This document shows positions 1-7,832 of a DNA stretch of 64,000 bases, piece after piece (within the stretch, counting starts at the first letter, position 1; every line of letters begins with the position of its first letter). The position numbers were made by a program, and so were the translations under genes. The notes beneath the pieces are model-generated. The model saw nothing but the letters and a program-made list of their open reading frames with translations, searched no databases and was not told where the DNA came from. Location of the stretch: positions 124,001 to 188,000 of the forward strand of contig NZ_VIQT01000010.1 in NCBI RefSeq assembly GCF_010206195.1, written 5' to 3'. Source of the stretch: Anaerotruncus colihominis (GTDB lineage Bacteria > Bacillota > Clostridia > Oscillospirales > Ruminococcaceae).

Positions 1-350
1 AAGGCAGCGCTGTAAATCACCAGCTGGGGGTTGAGAAGGATGGAGCTCATCATAAAGGCGGCCAGCCAGTCGTCCTTGATGCCGCTGCGGGAAAAGGAAG
101 CTGCGATGGGGATAGTGCCATACATACACAGCGGCGAGGCGATTCCCAAAGCGCTTGCCAATACGATGCCAAAGATCCCCAGCCTCCGCCCCCCAAGAGA
201 GCAGAGGCTGTTGTGGATCGCATCCTTGACAAAGACCGAAATGGCGGAGCCCAACACCATCCCCAGCACCCAGTACCAGAAGATCTGCCGAAACTGGAGG
301 TCAAAGTAGTACCACAGATACACCGCCTCTCGGCGGATGGCTTCAGCCAT
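1..350 (-). CDS. permease of the UPF0718 (YraQ-like) type, N-terminal part
   Basis: The first 116 codons of a membrane protein that runs off the left edge. Translation gives hydrophobic helices separated by short loops, including 'GIVLASALGIASPLC' and 'MYGTIPIAASFSRSG'. This pattern, with a Cys before a glycine-proline break, recalls UPF0718/DUF318 permeases, some of which (ArsP) export organoarsenicals; the substrate here is unknown. The ATG at 350 lies inside the end of the DUF362 lipoprotein gene (8-bp overlap), so the two are probably translationally coupled and may work together. The missing C-terminal half limits the family call. Confidence 0.65.
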   Translation of the reverse strand, partial: MAEAIRREAVYLWYYFDLQFRQIFWYWVLGMVLGSAISVFVKDAIHNSLCSLGGRRLGIFGIVLASALGIASPLCMYGTIPIAASFSRSGIKDDWLAAFMMSSILLNPQLVIYSAA

Positions 351-1470
351 CAATATTCACCAGCTGGTAGCTGCGGCTCCCCAGGCCGATCTTTTCCGCC
401 TGCTCCAAGGTGTGAATGCCGTTGCGGGACTCCATACGCTGAATAAGTGACTGCCCATCCGGCGCACTGTAAACCAGGTCTACACAAGCCTGGTCCAGCG
501 CCACTGGGTCATAGGAGGCCAGAATGCCGATGTCGTGCATATCCGGCTCGGAAGGATTGCCGTCACAGTCGCAGTCCACCGAAAGACGGTTCATCACATT
601 GATATAGAGGATGTTTCCGTCCAGATAGTCCACCACCGACTTTCCGGCCTCGGCCATAGATTCCAGAAAAGCGTCCTGGTCACCGCCCCACATACTGCCG
701 CCGGTACCGCCGGAGTGGATGTGGCCCTTCCCCTGGCTGGAGGCGATACCGATGGAGATATTCTTGATGGCCCCGCCAAAGCCTGCCATGGTATGACCCT
801 TGAAGTGGGAGAGGACAACATAGTAGTCATAATTTGCAAAGTTTGCTCCTACATAGTTTTCCTTCAGATTGTCGCCACCGGCCACTGGCAGAGTCATCGA
901 GCCGTTTTCGTCCATAATGTCCACCTTTGCGATGGCGGTATAGCCGTGGTCCTCCGCCACCTGGTAGTGCATGGCGGTATTAGCCCGTGAGCCGCCGTAG
1001 GCGGTGTTACACTCCACAATAGTGGGGCTGTCAAAGGAACGAACAAGATCTCCAATCAGGTCGGTACGCAGGTAGTTACTCCCCAGCTCCCCGGTGGAGA
1101 GCTTGACGGCGATATTCCCGCTGGGGGAGGCGCCCAGCGCCTCATAGATCGCAACCAGCGATTCCGGGGTGATTTCCGAGGTCATATACACGATGGGGCC
1201 TCCGGTGTTCTGTGTATCCTCCTCCGGTGCAGAAGATGGTGTATCTTGACTCACCGCCTCACTGGAAGAACCGGGAGTAAATACTGAACTGGATGGCTCC
1301 TGGGAGAACTCCTCCGAGGCCCCGGAAGGAATGCTGGAAACCGCCTCTGGCTGGGAACTGACTTGAGTGGATGTGGACGGCGGAACACTTTCTGCGGGAG
1401 CGGCGCATCCAGCCAGGGAGCCAGCGGTCAGCAGAGCGGTCAGCAGGAAGGAGAGCAGTCGCTTTTTCAT
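343..1470 (-). CDS. DUF362 domain lipoprotein
   Basis: A 375-residue lipoprotein. The signal peptide ends in the lipobox LAGC (Cys22). A Ser/Pro/Glu-rich linker to about residue 90 is followed by a DUF362 domain to the end. It is clearly paralogous to the protein at 21032-22036, sharing 'LSHFKGH' / 'LTHFKGH', a glycine-rich 'GFGGAIKNISIG' segment and a 'CDCDG' / 'CDCEG' motif that could bind metal. Unlike the third DUF362 protein here (52138-53292) it has no ferredoxin domain. The reaction of these stand-alone forms is not established; a redox or metal-related role is an inference. It lies downstream of the tandem cyclophilin-like lipoprotein and overlaps the permease start. Confidence 0.85.
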   Translation of the reverse strand: MKKRLLSFLLTALLTAGSLAGCAAPAESVPPSTSTQVSSQPEAVSSIPSGASEEFSQEPSSSVFTPGSSSEAVSQDTPSSAPEEDTQNTGGPIVYMTSEITPESLVAIYEALGASPSGNIAVKLSTGELGSNYLRTDLIGDLVRSFDSPTIVECNTAYGGSRANTAMHYQVAEDHGYTAIAKVDIMDENGSMTLPVAGGDNLKENYVGANFANYDYYVVLSHFKGHTMAGFGGAIKNISIGIASSQGKGHIHSGGTGGSMWGGDQDAFLESMAEAGKSVVDYLDGNILYINVMNRLSVDCDCDGNPSEPDMHDIGILASYDPVALDQACVDLVYSAPDGQSLIQRMESRNGIHTLEQAEKIGLGSRSYQLVNIDG

Positions 1471-1497
1471 AAACAGGAAACCTCCTTTGATATTTTG

Positions 1498-2583
1498 TCA
1501 CAGGGAAAGGCGGACGGTCACATCTCCACTCCCCAAAGCTTCCTCCCAGCCGGTGCGGTCGTCAATACGCGCTAGCCGGGTATAGCTCCAGGAGTTGGAG
1601 CCATAGAACATGACGATTTGATTGCCGGTGTAGAGCACGATGTCCCCTGCCTGCGTTGTGGTCTGACTGTTGTTGGTGGGCAGGCTGGTTCCCAATGGAC
1701 CCACCTTTTCAAAACCAGAATAATCTTCCATTTGGATCACCACCGGGGCTTCCTGCATCATCTCTACAAAGGCATCGACAGCGGCGTTCTCTGTTAGCGT
1801 TGCGGTAAAGGTCTGCCCGCCAACCTGCACTTTCAGTTTCATTTCATCTCTCTCCTGTGTTTCCTGGGAGGGTTCCCGTGAAGGTACATTTCCTGAGGGA
1901 GAACTTTGCTGGGGCTTGCTTTGGCTATTATCTGGTTCCAGGGGTTCATCATCCATTACTTTCTCAATCTGGATTTCGCCGTTCAGTCCGGCAATATGCT
2001 CCACACCGGAAATTGCTTCACCCAACTCGTACAAGTCGCTGCCGCCATCGCTTAAATCACTGTAAAAAATCGCAATATTCCCCCATGGTGCGTAGTAATT
2101 CAAAGTTCCTGGAGGGCCTTCTGCTATGGGGGTATCAATGGTGTCCAACTTGTCAGGCGGATAAAAAATCTTTTCGTTGGAGCCGTAATTCTCAATTTGA
2201 ACCGAGAGCGGAAGCTGATCGTATAAGCCCTGTGCGGCAGGGCTTCCATTAAGCTGGAATAGAATCTCCTGCCTGTCCTCTGCTGTCAGCACAATTTTCA
2301 GTGGTGTTTCCAATTCCTTCTGCAATGGATCAGGCGACTTGGGTTCAGAGTCCGCAGCTAACGATGTTGATTTCGATGCGGCCGGCGAAGATATGGCCGA
2401 CGCCTTGATGACAGAGGAGGATGAAGCCTCGTTAGACGGCACCGGCGGCGTACTGGATGACAACATATTTTCTGATGTTTCGGAACATCCAGCAAACAGT
2501 AGTGCAAGGGACAGAATGCAGCCCGCAAGGAAGATCGAACCCCTCCGTTTTGTTCCGGTCACGAAAAAACCTTTGCTCATCAT
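1498..2583 (-). CDS. lipoprotein with two tandem cyclophilin-like domains
   Basis: About 361 residues. The signal sequence ends in lipobox LFAGC, followed by a long Ser/Ala/Pro linker. Two similar beta-rich domains follow, at roughly residues 100-215 and 255-361. Each begins with a short strand like 'LKIVLTAEDRQEILFQLN' or 'MKLKVQVGGQTFTATL' and contains 'PPGTLNYYAPWGNIAIFY' or the equivalent 'DIVLYTGNQIVMFYGSNSW', the hallmark of the bacterial cyclophilin-like fold family (PF18050). That family usually has one domain of about 110 residues, so the duplication is unusual. Isomerase activity is not implied by the name. AGGAG lies 5 nt before ATG 2583; ATG 2580 is an alternative. It sits just after the C-S lyase gene. 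Confidence 0.75.
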   Translation of the reverse strand: MMSKGFFVTGTKRRGSIFLAGCILSLALLFAGCSETSENMLSSSTPPVPSNEASSSSVIKASAISSPAASKSTSLAADSEPKSPDPLQKELETPLKIVLTAEDRQEILFQLNGSPAAQGLYDQLPLSVQIENYGSNEKIFYPPDKLDTIDTPIAEGPPGTLNYYAPWGNIAIFYSDLSDGGSDLYELGEAISGVEHIAGLNGEIQIEKVMDDEPLEPDNSQSKPQQSSPSGNVPSREPSQETQERDEMKLKVQVGGQTFTATLTENAAVDAFVEMMQEAPVVIQMEDYSGFEKVGPLGTSLPTNNSQTTTQAGDIVLYTGNQIVMFYGSNSWSYTRLARIDDRTGWEEALGSGDVTVRLSL

Positions 2584-2594
2584 CAACACTCCTT

Positions 2595-3773
2595 TTATTT
2601 GAGGTGTATGCCCTCCCAATACTGAGAAAGCCCTTTTTCCAACCGCTGGAGTCCATCGTTCAGAACAGAGCGGGGACAGGCAATATTCATCCGCAAAAAC
2701 TGCTGGCCGCTTTTTCCATACTGTGCCCCTTCGGAGAGATACAGTCCCGTCCTTTCTCGCAGGAAACCTGCCAGTTTTCCGGAGTCAGCCGTATATTTCC
2801 CGCAGTCCAGCCAGAGGAGGTAGGTGGCCTGGGCCGGAACCAGATGAATGAGCGGTAGCTTTTCCCGAAGGAAGTCTGCTGCCAGCCGTCTGTTCCCGAC
2901 AATGTACTCCCGCAGAGCGTCCAGCCAACCGGCTCCTTGGGTGAAAGCTGCGATGGTGGCTTCTACCGCAAAAGCATTCGGCTCCGCTACCTCATCGGTG
3001 TTCAGCCCCCGCCAGACCTTGTGGCGCAGGACAGGATCAGGAACCACCACCGCCGCCGTTTGCAGGCCCGCCAGATTGAAAGCCTTGGTGGGTGCGATAC
3101 AGGTGACACTGTTCTCCCGGCAGGGTGCAGAAACCGAAGCAAAGGGAATATAATTACAGCCTGGCTCGGTGATGTCGCAATGGATTTCATCGGAAATCAC
3201 CGTTACATGATGCTTTCGGCACAGTTCTCCAACACGAGATAGGGTATCACTGTCCCATATCTTCCCCACCGGGTTGTGGGGGTTGCAGAGAATCATCAGC
3301 GAGGCCTGGGGATCGGAGAGCTTTTCTTCCAAGTCATCAAAGTCCATCTCGTAGCCGCCGTTTTGGTACCGGAGGGGACTTTCCAGAACCTGGCGACCGT
3401 TGTTGAGGATGGAGTTGAAGAAGATGCTATAGACCGGTGTTTGGATAACCACCTTCTCTGCCGGAGTGGTGAGTTTTCGCACCATACTGGAGATCGCAGG
3501 CACGACCCCTGTGCAGAAGATCAGCCAGTCCCGTTCCATGGCAAAGCTGTGGCGGGACCGCCACCAGCCGGTATAGGCGTCATACCAATCCTCCGGTATG
3601 ATGGAGTAGCCGAAAATGCCGTGGTCCAATCGTTTTTGCAGCGCCGCCCGGATTTCCGGGGCGGCGGCGAAGTCCATATCCGCTACCCACATGGGTAGGG
3701 CGTTTTCTTCCACCTCCCACTTGAGGGAGCGGCTGTCCCGGCGGTCGATGATGGTGTCAAAATCATAGGTCAT
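2595..3773 (-). CDS. PLP-dependent C-S lyase, MalY/PatB family
   Basis: 392 residues, the full length of class I/II fold-type-I aminotransferases of the MalY/PatB group, which cleave cystathionine or cysteine conjugates to thiol, pyruvate and ammonia. Diagnostic pieces are the N-terminal 'LPMWVADMDF', 'ILCNPHNPVGKIW', 'VISDEIHCDI' and the PLP lysine in 'APTKAFNLAG' (about residue 229). AAAGGAG precedes the ATG. It sits in a minus-strand run with an amino-acid ABC importer and a LysE exporter, which suggests uptake and degradation of sulfur amino acids. The exact substrate cannot be read from sequence. Confidence 0.9.
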   Translation of the reverse strand: MTYDFDTIIDRRDSRSLKWEVEENALPMWVADMDFAAAPEIRAALQKRLDHGIFGYSIIPEDWYDAYTGWWRSRHSFAMERDWLIFCTGVVPAISSMVRKLTTPAEKVVIQTPVYSIFFNSILNNGRQVLESPLRYQNGGYEMDFDDLEEKLSDPQASLMILCNPHNPVGKIWDSDTLSRVGELCRKHHVTVISDEIHCDITEPGCNYIPFASVSAPCRENSVTCIAPTKAFNLAGLQTAAVVVPDPVLRHKVWRGLNTDEVAEPNAFAVEATIAAFTQGAGWLDALREYIVGNRRLAADFLREKLPLIHLVPAQATYLLWLDCGKYTADSGKLAGFLRERTGLYLSEGAQYGKSGQQFLRMNIACPRSVLNDGLQRLEKGLSQYWEGIHLK

Positions 3774-3786
3774 GAGAACGCTCCTT

Positions 3787-4398
3787 TCAAAGTATCAGCC
3801 GAAGCCAAACAACTGCCCCCAACAGGCAGAGGATAACCCCAAAAAGGCGGTTCATTTGGGCTGGCTCTATGGTGTTGGTTTTCTTTTTTGCAAAGCTGGC
3901 GGCAACGGTAAGAGCGCCCCACCAAAGATAGGTCCCAAGGAACACTCCAAAAACCAGCAGAGCCCCTTCTCCAAAAGCCAGCCCGCCGGATAGCCCAAAC
4001 CAGGAAAAGGCAAAAAGAAAGGTCAAGATGGCGGCGGGGTTAGTGATACCGATAGCGAAGGAGGAGAAGAAAGATCTCCACCGGCCAACATCCTTTCCTT
4101 CCTGGCCGGGAGTATCCTCTTTCCGGCAAAGCAGGCCAATCCCTAAGAAAAGGATAAGGCCGCCGCCCACAAGGTAGATGGCGGCCTTATACTGTAATAA
4201 AAAATCAGAGATAAAGGTCAATCCCAAGGCTCCCAAAGAAGCATAAAAGCAATCCGCCGCCGAGGAGCCAAGGCCGGTGAGAAGCCCCGCTTTCGGCCCG
4301 TAGCGGAGGGTCCGCTGTACCGTCAGCGCTCCCACTGCCCCTGCGGGAAGCCCGAACAGCAGGCCGATGAGGACCCCTTTCCATAAATAGGCCGTCAT
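3787..4398 (-). CDS. LysE/RhtB family amino-acid exporter
   Basis: 203 residues with about six hydrophobic segments and the LysE-type N-terminus 'GLLFGLPAGAVGALTVQRTL', followed by the 'GLGSSAADCFYASLGALG' helix typical of this family, which exports amino acids or their derivatives. AGGAG precedes the ATG. It is 13 bp upstream of the C-S lyase gene and follows the importer genes, so it may relieve build-up of an imported or released amino acid. Substrate unknown. Confidence 0.85.
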   Translation of the reverse strand: MTAYLWKGVLIGLLFGLPAGAVGALTVQRTLRYGPKAGLLTGLGSSAADCFYASLGALGLTFISDFLLQYKAAIYLVGGGLILFLGIGLLCRKEDTPGQEGKDVGRWRSFFSSFAIGITNPAAILTFLFAFSWFGLSGGLAFGEGALLVFGVFLGTYLWWGALTVAASFAKKKTNTIEPAQMNRLFGVILCLLGAVVWLRLIL

Positions 4399-4413
4399 CT
4401 ACGGCTCTCCTTT

Positions 4414-4653
4414 CTATCCTTTATGAGGCTGCTGCCTTTGCATCATATAGACCAGGTAATCCAGACAGTCGATCTTCCGCTGCTCCTTGTGGACTGCGTC
4501 CAACAGTTCACTGCGTTGGCGCTTCAGGAGCCGCAGGCTCTCCGGCTTTTTCCCCTTCTCCACGCACTCCAGAAATTTGGAGATGATGTCCTCATCACAG
4601 CCAGCATCCCGCAAATTCTGTACAATATCTTCCTGTGTACGATAACCCTCCAC
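4414..4653 (-). CDS. small hypothetical helical protein
   Basis: 79 residues starting from GTG with AGGAGGG six bases upstream, which supports real translation. The sequence is charged and strongly helical ('KKPESLRLLKRQRSELLDAV', 'KEQRKIDCLDYLVYMM'), with a coiled-coil look like the dimerisation tail of MerR regulators but without a DNA-binding helix-turn-helix. It lies between the solute-binding protein and the LysE exporter in the same run. I do not recognise a function; a small adaptor or regulator is possible. Confidence 0.65.
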   Translation of the reverse strand: MEGYRTQEDIVQNLRDAGCDEDIISKFLECVEKGKKPESLRLLKRQRSELLDAVHKEQRKIDCLDYLVYMMQRQQPHKG

Positions 4654-4681
4654 AATGGTCCCTCCTCACGCCACAGACAGC

Positions 4682-5536
4682 TTATCCCGCTTTGGAAATA
4701 TCGCTGCCGAAGTATTTTTCCGACAGGGTGGCAAGCTCCCCGGAATCCCGCAGTTCCTCCAGCGCCTGGTCGATGGCCTCTCGCAGGGACGCCGTTTCCT
4801 CCCCTTTTCGCATGGGGATGGCTACTCTGGAGGTGTCCTCGGTGCGGGCCGCGATCTTGATGTTGGCATCCGGGTGGGCCTTCAGGTAATCCAGATAGGT
4901 CACCTCATCATTGAGGGTGGCGTCTACCCGCCCGGCAAGAAGCAGTTCAAAGCTCTGATTCAAGGTTTCTACTCCCACCACCTCAGCCTGATAGTCTTCT
5001 GCCATCTGGGCGTAAATACCGGATATGGTGTTGGCGGTGCGTTTTCCTGCAAGATTCTCTATGGATTGAATGTCCTCGTTATCCCCGGTGACGATGATGA
5101 CCGTGTGATTGTAGGCGTAGGGGGTGGAAAAATCGTATTTTTCCTGGCGCTCTTTGGTAATATCCACCCCGTTTACCAATAGGTCGTACCGTCCGGCATC
5201 CAGCCCGGCCAGCAGACCGTCCCAACGGCCCTCGGCAAAGGTAACAGAGACCCCCAGCTTTTCGGCGATCTTCCGGGAGACCTCTACATCATAGCCTACC
5301 AGGGCTTCTGTTTCGTCATGGTAGGTCCAAGGGGACCAGGTTCCCTCCATGGCAACCACCAATTCCCCCCGCTGCCGGATCTGTTCCAGCAGGTCGCCGG
5401 AGGCGGTCTCTGGCTCGTTTTGAGAAGATACGGAAGCATGGGATGGGCTTTCGGAAGGCTGGGAGATGTTCCCGCTGCATCCGGCAAAGGCAGCAGTTAT
5501 CAGAACCGCCACAAACAAAGCGATTATTTTTTTCAT
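4682..5536 (-). CDS. amino-acid ABC transporter solute-binding lipoprotein
   Basis: 284 residues. It has a lipobox signal (AFAGC), then the periplasmic-binding-protein type 3 fold: 'GELVVAMEGTWSPWTYHD', 'VGYDVEVSRKIAEKLG', 'WDGLLAGLDAGRYDLLVNGV' and 'RQEKYDFSTPY' are standard for polar amino-acid binders, including cystine binders. The ATG at 5536 was chosen because AAGGAG lies nine bases upstream and the signal peptide begins there; a TTG at 5566 is in frame but poor. It is the last gene of a permease-ATPase-binding protein set. With the C-S lyase downstream, cystine or a related sulfur amino acid is a reasonable guess. Confidence 0.9.
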   Translation of the reverse strand: MKKIIALFVAVLITAAFAGCSGNISQPSESPSHASVSSQNEPETASGDLLEQIRQRGELVVAMEGTWSPWTYHDETEALVGYDVEVSRKIAEKLGVSVTFAEGRWDGLLAGLDAGRYDLLVNGVDITKERQEKYDFSTPYAYNHTVIIVTGDNEDIQSIENLAGKRTANTISGIYAQMAEDYQAEVVGVETLNQSFELLLAGRVDATLNDEVTYLDYLKAHPDANIKIAARTEDTSRVAIPMRKGEETASLREAIDQALEELRDSGELATLSEKYFGSDISKAG

Positions 5537-5562
5537 GGTCAAGCACTCCTTATTTCTGATAT

Positions 5563-6315
5563 TCAACTGATTGGGTGTACCGTTTGGTCTACCATCTGTA
5601 AAAATTTCCGGGCGCGCTGTTCCTTGGGATGCTCAAAAAAGTCCCTGGCGTTCCCCGCTTCCACAACAACACCGTCTTCCATAAATACAACTCGATTGGA
5701 TACAGTACGGGCAAAGTTCATCTCATGGGTCACTACCAGCATGGTCATTCCTTCCTCTGCCAGCTGACGCATCACCGACAGCACCTCTCCGGTCAACTCC
5801 GGATCCAGGGCGGAGGTGGGTTCATCGAAATAAATAATCTCCGGCTGGGTGGCGATGGCTCGGGCGATGGCCACCCGCTGTTGTTGTCCGCCAGAAAGCT
5901 GGCTGGGATAATAGTCCTCCCGACCGGCAAGCCCCACCTTTTCTAATGCCAGGCGGCCGATCTCCTCCGCTTGGGCCTTTGGGATCCTTCGTCCGATGAT
6001 AAGTCCCTCGGTGATATTCTGAAGGGCTGTCTTGTTGCGGAAGAGGTTGTAGTTCTGGAAGACAAAGGCGGTCTTTTTCCTCAGCCGAAGGATCTCCTTT
6101 TTGGATAGCTTCCCAAGGGGAAAAGCCTCTTTGTCAAAAACCAGTTCCCCGCCGTTTGCCGGTTCCAGGAAGTTGAGACACCGCAGCAGGGTGGTCTTGC
6201 CGGAACCGCTGGGGCCCAGGATCGCCACAACATCCCCTTGGCGGATGTTGAGATCCACCCCGCGAAGCACCTCCAGTTCCCCAAAGGATTTTTGGATGTT
6301 CCTAACCTCTAACAT
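5563..6315 (-). CDS. amino-acid ABC transporter ATP-binding protein
   Basis: About 250 residues. Walker A is '[11 protein letters not shown]', the signature '[14 protein letters not shown]' and Walker B '[13 protein letters not shown]', followed by the H-loop 'VVTHEMNFA'; this is the polar amino-acid (GlnQ/TcyC-like) class. The start at 6315 is favoured because AAAGGCGGG precedes it; an in-frame ATG at 6339 lies inside the permease gene. It powers the importer formed with the neighbouring permease and binding protein. Confidence 0.92.
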   Translation of the reverse strand: MLEVRNIQKSFGELEVLRGVDLNIRQGDVVAILGPSGSGKTTLLRCLNFLEPANGGELVFDKEAFPLGKLSKKEILRLRKKTAFVFQNYNLFRNKTALQNITEGLIIGRRIPKAQAEEIGRLALEKVGLAGREDYYPSQLSGGQQQRVAIARAIATQPEIIYFDEPTSALDPELTGEVLSVMRQLAEEGMTMLVVTHEMNFARTVSNRVVFMEDGVVVEAGNARDFFEHPKEQRARKFLQMVDQTVHPIS

Positions 6316-6319
6316 TGAT

Positions 6320-6997
6320 TCAACCCGCCTTTCTTTCATAGCTGCTCAGTTTTTCTTCCCCCAGCCGCTGGAGCCAGGTAAGAACGGTGGTGAACAGCAG
6401 ATAGATGAGCCCAACCTCCACATACAGTGCCAGTGCTTCGTAGGTCCGGGCCACGATGCGCTGGGTGATCATAAACATTTCGGTAAGGGTGATGCTCGCC
6501 GCCAGGGAAGTATCCTTCATCAGGGAAATAAAGGAATTGCCCAGGGAGGGGAAGGCGGTACGCAGCGCCTGGGGAAGGATGATCCGCCGCACCGTTTGCA
6601 GCCAGGTAAGCCCGGCACAGTATCCGGCCTCCATCTGGCCGGCCGGCACCGATTCCAGTGCCGCCCGGATGATCTCGGCGCAGTAGGCCCCCTGGCTCAC
6701 CGAAAAAACAACGACCGCAGCCGGAAAGGGGTCGATAACAATGCCCAGATTGGGCAGGCCGAAAAATACCACAAACAGCTGGACGATCATGGGGATGCCC
6801 CGAATGACCCAGATATAGAACCGGGCCAGTTGCCGCAGTACCGGTATCCTGGCAAACTGGACCAGGGCGGTGACCAGGGCCAGGGCAAGACCCAAAGCAA
6901 AGGAAACAAGGGTGAGGGGAATGGTGACGATAAGCCCCGGCACCAGCATTTTCCCAAAAGAATCGGTGAGGATCCCCCAAAGCCGTCCGCTGATCAT
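6320..6997 (-). CDS. amino-acid ABC transporter permease
   Basis: 225 residues with about five membrane segments. The His/Glu/Gln/Arg-opine permease pattern is visible: '[17 protein letters not shown]' near residue 64, '[19 protein letters not shown]', and '[18 protein letters not shown]', the EAA-type loop that contacts the ATPase. GAGAGGAG precedes the ATG. It lies between the cyclophilin-like lipoprotein gene and the ATPase gene, with short gaps consistent with one transcript. Confidence 0.92.
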   Translation of the reverse strand: MISGRLWGILTDSFGKMLVPGLIVTIPLTLVSFALGLALALVTALVQFARIPVLRQLARFYIWVIRGIPMIVQLFVVFFGLPNLGIVIDPFPAAVVVFSVSQGAYCAEIIRAALESVPAGQMEAGYCAGLTWLQTVRRIILPQALRTAFPSLGNSFISLMKDTSLAASITLTEMFMITQRIVARTYEALALYVEVGLIYLLFTTVLTWLQRLGEEKLSSYERKAG

Positions 6998-7024
6998 GGT
7001 GTTCCACTCCTCTCTGTTTTGTGG

Positions 7025-7717
7025 TTATTCGCTCTTGCTGATAAATACCAGCTTGTTGCCCCAGCCCTCCAGCACCGGGTTTTCCTCCACCGCCTTGACA
7101 AACTCCTCGGTGTAGTCAAAGTACCCCACCGGGGTGTATTCCTCTGTGACCTGGGCCTCGTGGAAGAACAGGACGATGCGGTTTGGTTCCGAATAGTAGA
7201 CCGTCCCGGCGGCCTCACCGGTGATGGTTTCCGAGTTGTCGGGAATCTCGTAGCGGCTGGGAATGTCGTAATACTGCATCACTTCCCAGTTGTCGTAGTC
7301 GTCATAGTGGTAGATGGGCAGCTGCCAGCTGGCGGTGCCCACATGGCGGGCGATGGCGGCGGCGGTGGGGTTGTCGTAGAGATGCAGGGTGAAGGGGGCG
7401 TTCCGGTTGCCAAAGGCTACCGACAAGGTCCCGGCCTCCCCGCTTGCCTCCGGCGCCACGGCTTCTTCCCCGGAGTTATCGCCGCTTTCGGGCGTTTGGG
7501 CTTCGCTCTCCTCCAGGGCAGAGGAAGGGGTGCTGCTTTCCGAGGCGGTGCTGCTCTCTGGGACGGTGCTGCTGCTTTCTGCCCCGCTGTTCACCGTCAG
7601 ACTGCCGGAGCTGCTTGGGGCCGGGGTGCTTTCCCCCTGGCTGCATCCGGGGAGGAGGAAAATGGTCAGTGTCAGAATCATCAAAATAGAAACAGCGCTG
7701 AAGAATCTTCTTTTCAT
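7025..7717 (-). CDS. lipoprotein with one cyclophilin-like domain
   Basis: 230 residues. The signal peptide ends in a lipobox-like LLPGC, followed by a Ser/Glu-rich linker to about residue 95 and a domain containing 'LPIYHYDDYDNWEVMQYY', 'GEAAGTVYYSEPNRIVLFF' and 'YTPVGYFDYTEEF', which match the bacterial cyclophilin-like fold family (PF18050). It heads the amino-acid transporter run. Its promoter (7762-7790) carries the same operator-like sequence as the operon next to the LysR gene, so it is probably under that regulator. Biochemical role unknown; a surface-bound small-molecule sensor or carrier is only a guess. Confidence 0.75.
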   Translation of the reverse strand: MKRRFFSAVSILMILTLTIFLLPGCSQGESTPAPSSSGSLTVNSGAESSSTVPESSTASESSTPSSALEESEAQTPESGDNSGEEAVAPEASGEAGTLSVAFGNRNAPFTLHLYDNPTAAAIARHVGTASWQLPIYHYDDYDNWEVMQYYDIPSRYEIPDNSETITGEAAGTVYYSEPNRIVLFFHEAQVTEEYTPVGYFDYTEEFVKAVEENPVLEGWGNKLVFISKSE

Positions 7718-7761
7718 GGTGGTTCGTCCTTTCTTGGGGGAGTTGGTTCTCTCTGGCTCCC

Positions 7762-7806
7762 ATTATAAAGCCACTTTTGTTTAATAGCAAATACTTATGT
7801 TAAACA
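7762..7806 (-). promoter_or_regulatory. promoter and probable LysR operator of the cyclophilin-like lipoprotein
   Basis: Read on the minus strand: -35 TTGCTA (7790-7785), 17-bp spacer, -10 TATAAT (7767-7762). Plus-strand bases 7782-7806 match 13567-13591 at 20 of 25 positions, with the same distance to the -10 box. Confidence 0.6.
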
Positions 7807-7832
7807 AATATCTATAACCAATAAGCATATAT

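Noticed and set aside
6101-7768. A 555-codon plus-strand reading frame across the amino-acid transporter genes
   Set aside because: It is Gly/His/Gln-rich, matches no family and is antisense to three well-supported genes; it is a by-product of GC-rich coding.
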